A stretch of DNA of 64,000 nucleotides from Bettongia penicillata ogilbyi (Eukaryota; Chordata; Mammalia; Diprotodontia; Potoroidae). Below, piece after piece: positions 54,581-64,000 of this stretch. The notes under the pieces are model-generated. The model worked only from the letters and a program-made list of their open reading frames with translations. It was not told the origin of the DNA and searched no databases. The stretch is taken from contig JAJHZJ010000014.1 of the NCBI GenBank assembly GCA_023548195.1, positions 12,748,718 to 12,812,717 of the forward strand, written 5' to 3'. Positions within the stretch are counted from its first letter, which is position 1; each line of letters begins with the position of its first letter. The position numbers and the translations under genes are program-made.

Positions 54581-57345
54581 TAATTTTGGTCTGATTAAAT
54601 TCTAGTCATTGTGGTTTGTGGCAATTTGCCTGTAGATTCCAGAAGCTATTTCCTTTCTGAACAAGAATATGTCCTTCCTGGTTGATTCTCAGCTTAGCTA
54701 GACTTCACTCTGTAAACAATATGGAACTTTGTTGCATGATTAGCTATTTTAAGAAGTATTTTTGATTTTTACCTGAAATCAGAGAGCTAGGAGAGTTTTC
54801 TTCTGATATATATAGGTTGGTTTGTGAATTTTGACTCTGGCCTAAGGGAACAATTTTGATTTTGCTACAATCTTTCTCTGACCATGGCAAGGGAACAGCA
54901 AGAGTTTTATGATGGATCTTTTTTGCTACAATTATCGATTATCTCTAAACTGCTATAATGGAATACAAATACATAAGATCCTATTGTTTGCTGTTCCAAA
55001 TGCATGGTCATTTCTTGTCTCATCTTCCTATTAAGGAAAATCATTTCTTAGACTGTCATCTCTTTGCTCATTTATTTAATAGTTGTATCTTCATATAGTG
55101 GTATCTTCATATAGGTCCTTCAAGTTTAGATCTGTGCAGCATTATGTCTTTTCTGAATTACATAAGGATAATTTATATTCTCAAAGACAGGATAGGATAA
55201 AGATGTAATGCGATAAAAATGTAAGAGATTTCATTTTAATAGATCAATAAGCTTTCACTTTGGGGAAAGCAATGAGATTAGATTATTTCAACTTGAGAAC
55301 TAAGATATATATATATGACTGACTTTCAAATGTTTTCCATTGGATAAAAGAATATACCTAAATGGCTCATGATTACTGTAACTGTGCTTGTAGCATTAGA
55401 ATTTCTGTTATTGCGACAGTGAAAAACAATAGAAAACACCATATAAAGCTGATGGACCTAAGTGATATATATTCAATTTTATCCTGGAAATAATAAGGAA
55501 TTGTTGGACTTCTTTCAGGTCCATTTGCATATTTGTAGATGCCTATCCATACAAATGCCTAAATACCCAGACTTTGAATATATTTCAGCATCTTTCTTTG
55601 GGTATGTTTTAGTAATTGTTTGCAAATCTCAAGTTGGATGGAGATTTTAACACTGTCAAAGTATTTCTCTTTGCGATTTCTCCAATGACAGCAAAACAGA
55701 AAGACTTATTTTACAAAAACAGTTCCTCAAGGATTCTGAAAAAAGAGATTTTCTTTCCCTCTAATTTACAGATGGCATTATCCCTGCAAAGGGACAGAGT
55801 TCGGGTAAATGTTGAAAAAAACGAGTGGAGTATAAAGACTGAAATTCTCTAAACTTTCAGATGAATTACAGATTACTTAATTTGATGTCCTTCCTGTATC
55901 TCTCATGTTTACAATGTTAAATCCATAAGGTTTGATCAAGCTTTCACCATATGAACTGATTACTGGAAGGTCAATGTGATTAGGATTTGTAAAGTACTAC
56001 TAAATTGGATAAACTTATTTCTAGCAAGTTTGAACATTGTTATCTAGGAAATCTCCACAACTGGCTTGCAAACTGGAAAGCTGATCTAATGGAAGGAACT
56101 ATTCTGTAAATCTACCCTATAAACAAAGTCCATTCCAGGTACTGTTAACAATTGACACATATTAAAGGTCTAGAGATATTGATTCAGAAATACATGTATC
56201 TGAGTTTGAGTGGACCAAACTGGATAATTTGTCAAGGATAGACCTTTTAACATAGAATTTCAAAGGGAAAATATTTCCCAGAAGCAAACATCTTCATGAA
56301 GTAGACACTAAATCCAAGATGCCAGAATTAGAAATCTGCTGTTTCAACATACATTAACTGAATGCTGCACATGTGTGTTTGCCCAAACCCTAATTAGCCA
56401 GCACCTGAATTGCATTGTAGGTTTAAGGAAGGGTTTGAAATAGACTAAACTCGAAGGAGTATCTGACTATGTTATTTGGAGTTTGTTTCCAAGTACAGGC
56501 TGGATCACAAGTTAGTTTTGGAAATCCCGTGTTTTATAACACTAATGATCATTATTGTATTAGTTTGCTCTTCTTTTGCATTAAATGCTTCCCAATACTT
56601 GTATCTGACTGTGAAAGGCCTTACAGAAAACTTAAATTATCCAGAGAAGATTGATAGGATACACAAGAATGTGGTCAAGATGCACACATCGTGTGATCTA
56701 TGACCAAAGAGGGATTGTGGGAAGAGGACTTCTGGTTTAGCTTTTGTTGAAATTGAGTATTCGGGAGAACATAATTGACTCCATTTTATTATATATTCAC
56801 CATTCTCCTGTATATGACACCTGTATAAACTGTAGGACCATCTTTATTTGCTCCCCTAACTCACAGAAGATTTAATTGCTAAAAAGGGAAGATTTAAATC
56901 TCCTATGTCTAGCCTGGCAGGTACTCCCTTCTGATTTAGGGAAACTAGCTATACTAAAAAGGACACTTTATTTATTTCCTGTAGCTAATGATATACATTC
57001 TCCTTAACAAACAAACTTCATTTTTTAAGGAGCAATCATCTTTTTTTCTTTGCCTCAGATAACATATAATTACTACTAGCTGAACTTTGAAGAGCACATA
57101 TTCCAGCTTAAAATCTATTCCCTTAATCATTCTGGATTAATTGTTTTTAGTGAGTCAACGTGTAATTCATGTACCAGTATCCTAGGTCTTCATCTCTTTA
57201 CTACCAGGGCTTTTGTTCTGGCCTTTACTCAAGTTTGGCTTCTATTCAAAACAGTGGAGATCATCAATCTGCCCCTGGAATGATCAAATTAATATTGAAC
57301 TGGACCTTGGACTTGGACTTGGCTTTTAAAAGGGGGAGAAGGGAA
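54581..57345. other. Unclassified 2.7 kb block, possible degraded ERV
   Basis: I cannot assign this to a named family. Near 56476-56700 a 75-codon frame encodes a hydrophobic segment (CFITLMIIIVLVCSSFAL) and a basic tail. About 15 bp after its stop, a purine run is followed by TGTGGGAAGAGG at 56717, which could be a polypurine tract and LTR start. That layout would fit the 3' end of a decayed ERV, but no gag, pol or matching 5' LTR was recognised. Host unique sequence is equally possible. Confidence 0.3.
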
Positions 57346-57535
57346 AGGCAAGGGAAGAAAATAAACATTTACATAGTTCCTATTATATGCTAGGCATTAT
57401 GCTAAGCACTTTTACAAAGATTATCTCACTTGATCCTCACAATTCGGCAAGGTAGGTGCTATTATGATCTCCATTTTACAGGTGAAGGGGAAAGCCCAAG
57501 ATAAATGGTCACACAATGACTGCCAGAGTCTCAGG
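57346..57535 (-). mobile_element. MIR-like SINE
   Basis: The plus strand reads 'atatgctaggcattatgcta', 'tcacttgatcctcacaattc' and 'ctccattttacaggtgaagg', the complement of MIR. Confidence 0.75.
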
Positions 57536-58310
57536 ATCATAAAAGTAAAAAATTTCATTGCAGACTTGGAAGAAATTTCAGTGGCCATTTCATTCAACCC
57601 ACACCTGAAAAAGAACCATGATATCTAGCAATCTAGCAGTTGCTTATTTCTTTTTCAGTCATTTTTTAGTCACATCCAACTCTTCATGATCCCATTTTGG
57701 AGTTTTTTTGGCAAAGATGCTTAAGTGTTTTGCTATTTCCTTCTCCAACTGACTTTACAGATGAGGAAACTAAAAGCAAACAGGGTTAAGTGACTTATCC
57801 AGGGTTACACAGCTAGTGTCTGAGGCCAGATTTAAACTCAGGAAGATAATAAGTCTTCCTGACTCCAGACCTGGCATTCAATGCACTGCATCTAGCTTTT
57901 GCTTATAGACTGCCAATAAATGGAAGTTGATTCCCTCTGAAGGTGGCATGTTCTATATGAGAAATCTTATAGGTTATGTTTTTCTATTTTCAACTTTTTT
58001 CTGTTGCTCCCAGTCCAGACCTCTGTGGCCAAGATCAAGTCCAGTCTTTCTTTCATATTTCAGCTCTTTACATACCTGAAGACAGTAATCATGACCTTTC
58101 TTCCCCTTCCCCATTCCATCTTTTTTTCTGTAGGTTTACCATCCCATCATCCCCTTCAACTGATGCCCATATGGCATGGATTCAAGGTACTTTATCATCT
58201 TTGATGTTCTCCAGCTTAGAGAATTCATTTTGCCTTTGAGTCCCAGTGCCTAGTGGTACTTACGTGTCAGTGCCTGATGAACAAGTAAGCACTTAATAAA
58301 TGCTTACTGA
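57536..58310 (-). mobile_element. L3/CR1-like LINE, split by a SINE
   Basis: 57536-57647 and 57899-58310 together resemble the L3/CR1 3' region on the minus strand ('catacctgaagacagtaatc', 'tccccttcaactgatgccca'). It ends in an L2/MIR-like tail ('aagcacttaataaatgctta'). Confidence 0.55.
57648..57898 (-). mobile_element. CORE-type SINE with 8 bp target-site duplication
   Basis: The plus strand reads 'gtcacatccaactcttcatg', 'ctatttccttctccaactga', 'gtgacttatccagggttaca' and 'tgactccagacctggcattc', a full CORE-SINE in complement. TTGCTTAT flanks it at 57640-57647 and 57899-57906. Confidence 0.85.
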
Positions 58311-58745
58311 TTATTAATTACTTCTAATGAGCTTACTCTTGTGTATTACTCCTTTATCCCCTTGTAAATAAATCTTAAAACAAGAATACTCATGATTTTC
58401 AGTAGGCAGACAATAGGGAAAAGGAAGTGACAGAAGAATGGTGAAAAGATTACAAATGAAGGCAATCTCTCATTCCTTCTCTGGAAATTGAGGTTATGAA
58501 TCCAAACATTCAGGGACGAGGAAAGCTTTAGGAGGTACTGGAAAATGAACCCTTGGGACCTAGGACAAAGGTTCCACAACTTATCTAGTATCAGAAAACT
58601 TAGTACCCTAACAAGCAGATTGAAATCAGGTACACCTAAGTCATAGAGATGCATCCCTCACAAGGGCCCTGAGTTTCTTTGGCTTTCCAGGGTCATAAAA
58701 AGGGAGTTTCTGTCCAACCCCACCCAGGAAGACAATACCATAAAT
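58311..58745. other. CRIP1 downstream flank, nothing recognised
   Basis: About 430 bp of unique sequence after the CRIP1 poly(A) signal. Confidence 0.5.
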
Positions 58746-58747
58746 AA

Positions 58748-58862
58748 GTCAGTATGTTTAGGGTTTATTGGGGACATGACTGATTACAAGGGGTCAAGTC
58801 CAGCTGACATTTGCTTGTAGATTCAAGGAAAGCGCATAGATGAAAAGAAGGGTTCCCAGTAC
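58748..58862 (-). other. CRIP1: CRIP1 3'UTR exon with poly(A) signal
   Basis: Acceptor GTTTACAG at 58863-58870 precedes this noncoding exon. AATAAA (complement of 58764-58769) marks the transcript end near 58745. The text around CAAGCAAATGTCAG resembles the human CRIP1 3'UTR as I recall it. Confidence 0.85.
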
Positions 58863-59173
58863 CTGTAAACAAAGAAACAGAGACAGCATTGAGGCCTGCC
58901 CTAAAACCTGAAATCCCTAAACATGGAGACCCAAGTCTGCCTTGCCCAAACTTACCTGCTAAACCCAGCATCTAAACAGGTACATACCCTTAGTTCAGCC
59001 CAAATAGCTTTCAAATCCCCAACTTGTCCTCTAAACTATGCCCTCTAAGGACTAGTGTCAGAAACAATGGTAAAGGGCATGCTGAAAAGACCCAGAATTA
59101 ATTAATTTGTATCTTATTTGCATATTGTCCATTTACTTGGGCAAACTTGTCAGGGATGAGCTCTTACTTGAGT

Positions 59174-62100
59174 TTATTTGAAGGTATGACTTTCAGCTCC
59201 TCCTCTTCCAAAGCCTAAGGGAAAAAAAATCAGAAATGAGGGTTTGGAGGATGGTTTAGGGAAAAAAAGATGAGAGGAAGGAAGCAGGAAGAAGGTGAAT
59301 AGGACCATATAGAAGATGGGGACATTGTGGGGAGAACAGTCAGAAGGCAAAATAGAGTATCTCACCTTTGGGCCCAAACATGGCTGCATAGCAAGGATGG
59401 TTACAATATGGCTTCCCTTCATGCTGCAGACAAACAAGAAAAGGGAAAATTGATTTTAAGGATGACCTCAGGGAGTGCAACTTTGAGACTAAGGGCAATC
59501 CTTCTCCCCGGTCATGGTATTTTCACCCACCCATGACCTCCTGACCTCTCACATTCTTTCTATATCCTAGAGCTTCCTCACCTCTGCATGGCCTCCTGAT
59601 GTCAGTGTCTTTCCACACTTTTCACATTTCAGGCAGGGGCGATGCCAGTCCTTTCCCAAGGATGTCACTCGTTCAGCTGGAAAGATACAGGAAGAATGAC
59701 CCCAGGTCTCTCCCAAGATCCCCTCACCAGGTTGCAAACACATATATGTAAAGGCTTCTCCTTCACTCTGAGCTTCTCTGCAGTTCTCAAAGCCTATTAG
59801 AGATGTTTCCTCTTCCTACCCTAATACCTGCAGATCCCTCTCTCTTTACTTCCTTTGATGGGAGAATGAGGATGTCTGCACATGATGGCAGAGATAAACG
59901 ATCCAAATCATCACCAACTGGATATACCACTAGCTCCTCAAGTTCATTATGTTCCAAATCAATTTACCCCTAAAACTTACCACTCACAACTTCCCACCCA
60001 CTGTCATCCCACCCACTCACCATAACTCATAACCTCTAGTGTCTTTGTCTCACTACTATATTAGTGAATAATTGATTCCAAGCCCTCAGTCTGCCCTATG
60101 CATTCTGCCCAAGGATTTTTCCTAATTTATGTCCCCGCATATCACTTTCCTGATCTGACCTCCTTCCCCTGTTCTCCTCTGGCAGAGTCCAGAGATGCCC
60201 TGGGCTCTCAGGCTTTAGGATCCTGAAAGAAGCTGCCTCCCTCCTGTAAACAGTGAATGGGAGAGAAGAGGAAAGGATGGTTTATAGTCCTATATATCAA
60301 TTGGATTGTGAGTGAAACAAAAGAATTAATCCCAGATCTAAGAAGAAAAGCTGACTGTGTTATGAAAGGGAAAAAAGTCCTTGGAGACAGGGTGGAGGGA
60401 CACACAATGGACACAATGAAAATGGAGAGAAAGAAGTAGAAACAACCATCAGATTGACTGAGAACCAAATTCCCTATTTCCTGTCTGTCTGTTTCTACTT
60501 AGTACATAGTGGGAAGGGCACAGATTCCAATTCTAGCTTGTCTCTTCTTTGGCAAAGAATGTGGGGATTGCTCTCATTTACTAATATTTCCATTTTGTTT
60601 TCAAAACTGTCTCCAGTCTCTCTAACTAGGGATTCTAATCAGAACCCAAAGAGTTTTCAGGATAGCTGAATACACTATGAAAGGAGAAAATAATGCCAGA
60701 GAATGTGTGAGACAAAGTCAGAATAACAGATGAACATAAACTGACACAGGCAAAGAAAGAAACACAATCAATGAGTCAAAGAAACAGATGGAACCTGGAG
60801 ACATAGGAAATGACAAAGATGGCAGGAGATGCAGAGATAGAAGCTGCACAGATAGAAGTAGAAGCCAAGACAGGAAGTATCCTCTCCTGCAGCAAAAAAT
60901 AGGGCCTCTAATTCATCATGTCTTTACCTCCTCCCCAACCAACCACATCTCCTCTGAGATGGTTCTCGAGTGGGGGAGAAATTATTCTTCTGACTAGCCT
61001 GATTGGTTTCCATCCTTCTGCCTTGGTCCTCAACACCCAATTTTATCCATCCACCTGGCCACTGAGATTGGTGGGTAGTGAGGACAAGAGATAAGGTTGG
61101 GGAGAATGATTTATTATATTGTAGAAACCTCCAAAGGTTTCAATGTGGTAGAAAAGGGGATCCCAGATCCAGAGACCAGGGATAGATGTGGCACAGAGAG
61201 GAGATCCTCCCATACCTGTTAGGGGAACCTTATTAGCAGTCTCCAAACAACTGAGGAAGTTCCAGTATGGTAACAAGTAGAACATATAACAAGTTGCAGT
61301 GAGGATGACTATCTCCAGTAATATATCAGCAGATATTTCCATTCACAGACACTGGCTCACTCATAATAACACAAAGTCTATAAGGTACCTTCCAGCTGTA
61401 GAGATCTAGGATTACATGATATATGCGGATAAAGGCACACACATGTGCACGTGCACACTTTCAAACCAGCATCATGCAGCTCATTCAGGCTAATTAATGC
61501 TCAAGGGCCGCACCCAGATGTCTAACTTAGAAGCTTCGCCGAGAATTGTTAAAGATATTTCCACCTCTAGGTGTCACACCAGATTCCCAGTTGGTCCCAA
61601 TCCCCACATCTGCTCAGGATTCGGGTTTTGAGGGAAGATCTGGAGGTTGGAAGGGGGAAGGAGGGTGGGAGGTAGAAAGATGGGGAGATAGAAGCAGGGA
61701 GTGGAGGTTCTCAGAAGCGAGCGGCACCCCATAGCCTGGGGTGCAAGCCCGAGCGGGACAGAAAGCCTGACACGCTCGTGAGAAACCTCCAACAAGACCA
61801 CTTGTCAGCTCGAGACGAGGCAGGTGGAAAGGAGAAGGAAACCTGGCAGTGCTTTCGTGGCGCTGGACAGGGGCAAAGGTCGGACGCCAGGGCAGGCTCC
61901 CCGGCCCAGGAGTGTATTGCGGCCAGTGCCCAGGTCCGAATCTGGTCCGTGGGGGTGGTTCGGAACTCTGAGGAGCCCAAGTAGAATGTCCGGTGTCGGA
62001 GAAAGGGTAGGGCCGGGATCCCCGGGGGAGAGATGGTGCCCGGGATGGGTGGGGAGGGTGCCTCCTGGAGAGTGGGGAAAGGGACTTCGGGTGGGGTGGC

Positions 62101-62285
62101 GGGAAGCAGTGTCTAGGGTCAGGGTCCATTCTTAGGTGCAGGGTCCCGTAGCTGCTAGGACGATGCTAAAGTACGAGGAACTGAGGGAAAGGAGAGGAAG
62201 GTCAGGACTTAGGGTTGGGTAAATGCGGGGTTCGGATTTACTCACCAAAATAAACTTCCTTCTGGCACTTGGGACACTTGGGCAT
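59174..62285 (-). CDS. CRIP1: CRIP1, cysteine-rich protein 1 (single LIM domain), four coding exons
   Basis: CRIP1 is a small cytoplasmic/nuclear zinc-binding LIM protein, abundant in intestine and immune cells and proposed to act in zinc handling and protein scaffolding. Coding exons on the minus strand are 62285-62246, 59676-59582, 59423-59366 and 59214-59174. They join in frame with GT-AG introns to 77 codons, the usual CRIP1 length. The LIM ligands are all present: C4, C7, H25, C28, C31, C34, C52 and C56 (CPKC, HRPC, CEKC, CNHPC). The C-terminus [13 protein letters not shown] is characteristic. The stop ends six bases before a further donor (GTAAGA at 59167), and the rest of the 3'UTR is in a fifth exon, too close to trigger decay. 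Intron 1 is 2.57 kb with a GC-rich core. Upstream on the same strand, its partner CRIP2 would be expected beyond 64 kb. Confidence 0.97.
61690..62140. promoter_or_regulatory. GC/CpG-rich block in CRIP1 intron 1
   Basis: A GC-rich stretch with many CpGs (for example around 61710-61760 and 61870-62060), 150-600 bp downstream of CRIP1 exon 1. It produces long overlapping open frames on both strands (up to 171 codons) that have no recognisable domain. It is probably part of the CRIP1 CpG island. Confidence 0.55.
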
Positions 62286-62500
62286 GTTGACAAGGCGGGA
62301 AACGAAAAGCTCGGGAAGGAACTTCGGTGGAACTGAGCACAGCTTCTGCGAGGTCCTTTCTTTTCACTAGCCCCACGTCCCCACACCCATCAGCACCAAC
62401 TTCCCCGCCTCCACCCTTCCCCCAGCCAGGCAATGCTGACCGCGCCCCACCCAACCCTACAGCAGCATTTCCCTTTCTAAACTTCCCTTCCCCCAATCTT
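62286..62500 (-). promoter_or_regulatory. CRIP1: CRIP1 5'UTR and promoter
   Basis: GC-rich upstream sequence with GC-boxes (CCCCGCC at 62403-62409 and a CCGCGCCCC near 62441 on the plus strand, so inverted). No TATA box is evident. A SINE-like repeat begins about 215 bp upstream of the ATG, which limits the proximal promoter. Confidence 0.6.
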
Positions 62501-62815
62501 GCCATTTCATCCCTAGACTCATTTCTTAAAGAAGCCTATTCACCAAATGGCAGTTACCTCACCCAAAGTGAAAACCTGAAAACACTTTAACCTAAAAGGG
62601 CATAGGTCTCCCATTGCATCCTAGGCCATCTCCAGCCATCCTGATGACTATCTGGCCACTGGATTCAGATGGCTCGAGAGGAGAAAGTGAGCCTGGTGAC
62701 CTTGCACAGCCCTCCCTCACTCAAATCGAAGTCAATGGCAAGTCATGTCATCATTTCACTGATGTCATGGTCCTCTTAGAAAACGAAGGATAAACACATA
62801 TACAAATTACCCGAT
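62501..62815 (-). mobile_element. Unnamed SINE-like repeat, copy 4 (minus)
   Basis: Shares 'gtgaaaacctgaaaacactt', 'cccattgcatcctaggccat' and 'tgatgtcatggtcctcttag' with the copy at 35128-35445. Confidence 0.72.
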
Positions 62816-62844
62816 CCCAAGCCCATTTCTCTTCATGGGAGCAT

Positions 62845-62950
62845 AGATTTAAAACTAGAAATTACCTTCAAGATCCAACCAGTTGAACTCTTTCATTTTA
62901 CCAGTGAGGAAAGTGAAGCCAAGAGAATTTAAATGGTTTGTTTACTCTAG
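62845..62950 (+). mobile_element. MIR/THER-like SINE fragment
   Basis: Contains 'attttaccagtgaggaaagt' and 'gaagccaagagaatttaaat', a CORE-SINE remnant. Confidence 0.55.
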
Positions 62951-62953
62951 GAT

Positions 62954-64000
62954 CAGGGCCTCTTAAACTTTTTCTATTGGGGGAATGCTTTTTACAGGGG
63001 GAATTTTTACTGCACCAGGGTATATAAAATCAAATCTTTACTAATAATAAATCATAAAGAAATGTTTTTTTTAAAATAATTCTTTGGTACACATAAAATT
63101 TCACTATTAAAGACAAAATCAAATTGGCATACTAATGAAGATGGATTGCTTGTTTATTTTTACATAAAGAATTAAATCTTGGTGGAATATTTGATACTGT
63201 AGGACATAGAGCATCTTCAACTTTTCAGGGTTGATCAACATTTTGATTTTATAATCATCAATGCTGTGAACACCACTTGGAATAAATATGTAGTACCAAA
63301 AAAAAATACAGCAGAAGTATGTTTCAGGCCATATCAGAGATTATCGGAAATTCTGCCCTAATCCCAAGCTAAAGTTCACATAAGGACATTTTAGGAAACT
63401 CAAGTTTTAAACCTATGAGTTCACATAAGGACATTTTAGGAAACTCAAGTTTTAAACCTATGTCACTTGATAACTCAGCAAATTCTTCTTGAACTTTTAA
63501 TGGCAGAAGACTGACATTTTTTATTTCAATTGAGTGTGGTTTATGAACCCAACTTAGTTTTTTAGAATCAAAATTTGAAGGGGAAGTATTTCTAAAACTG
63601 TGTCTCCAGGCTTCGGATGATCAATATTAACTCTCACAATTAAATCTTTGGTAAAGTTATTTTCAATTATAAAGTCATTTGCATCTGTAAACATTTCTAT
63701 AAGAACTATTTTCCACCCTATTCTTCCATTTGTTAAGTTTTTAAATAAAACTTTCAATTTTATCTTTTAACATTAATGTTACAATATTTTCCTTGAAGTA
63801 GCATGCTCACATCATTGAGTTTTTTTAAAATATCCAACGAATGACACAGTTTTGAAAGCCAGAAGTCATTATGAAAAAAATGAACAAAACTAGATTTCTG
63901 CTCAATCAAAACTATAACAACTTCATCTTTTAGTTTCAATAATCTGTTTAAATTTCGATCTCTTGAGGGTCACCTTACCTCTGCATGTAATAATAAGCTT
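62954..64000 (-). mobile_element. hAT-type DNA transposon relic (transposase 3' part)
   Basis: The minus strand reads as the C-terminal half of a hAT (Charlie/ZBED-like) transposase: RNLNRLLKLKDEVVIVLIEQ, FFHNDFWLSKLCHSLDIL, LNDVSMLLQGK, later KKLSWVHKP and LQVQEEFAEL-like text near 63480-63500. Stops and frameshifts interrupt it. The right end 'cagggcctcttaaacttttt' at 62954 resembles the hAT terminal repeat CAGGGGTTCTCAAACTTTTT. The element continues beyond the window edge. No intact frame exists. Confidence 0.7.
63373..63462. repeat. 45 bp perfect tandem duplication
   Basis: 63373-63417 and 63418-63462 are identical over 45 bases, inside the decayed hAT element. Confidence 0.97.

Overview
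This is a mammalian genomic window, most likely from a marsupial. Two things point there. First, the two multi-exon genes lie in the conserved CRIP1-TEDC1 order. Second, the repeats look marsupial-type: ORF1-only half-L1 (HAL1-like) elements, long L2 copies, L1s, an RTE/BovB relic, CORE/MIR-like SINEs and an undetermined SINE-like family present four times. The species cannot be fixed from the sequence.

Layout. Both host genes are on the minus strand. TEDC1 (centriole protein of the tubulin epsilon/delta complex) has its promoter and exon 1 near 33.7-34.1 kb. Exons 2-5 follow at 33.5, 29.0, 18.4 and 9.5 kb, and the rest of the gene lies beyond the left edge. Introns of 4.3, 10.5 and 8.7 kb are packed with retroelements. 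CRIP1 (single-LIM zinc protein, 77 aa) occupies 62.3-58.75 kb with four coding exons and a spliced 3'UTR. The 25 kb between the genes (34.1-58.7 kb) is almost entirely repeats plus a broken HNRNPC processed pseudogene.

The most notable feature sits antisense inside TEDC1 intron 3: an intronless, fully open 569-codon copy of CSTF2 (CstF-64, mRNA 3'-end processing) at 24322-26031. It has retroposition hallmarks (A-rich tail, short flanking duplication) and a GC-rich leader carrying four tandem 15-16 bp units, each with an ETS-like CCGGAA core, directly before the ATG. It resembles, in a different host gene, the eutherian retrogene CSTF2T in a PRKG1 intron. It is embedded in an old L1 that also received a HAL1-like element and an ERV LTR, so the insertion order can be read.

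Other regions: 0-9.4 kb is L2/HAL1/L1 sequence. 9.6-18.2 kb holds L1 and L2 relics with a solo LTR. 29.6-33.2 kb is SINE, L3 and L2. 35.6-45.8 kb holds L1, HAL1, RTE and an LTR. 47.8-50.4 kb is a near-full HAL1. 52.7-54.6 kb is a 5'-inverted L1. 54.6-57.3 kb is unclassified and could be an ERV remnant. 62.95-64.0 kb is a decayed hAT transposase. Family names rest on recognition by eye, with no database search.
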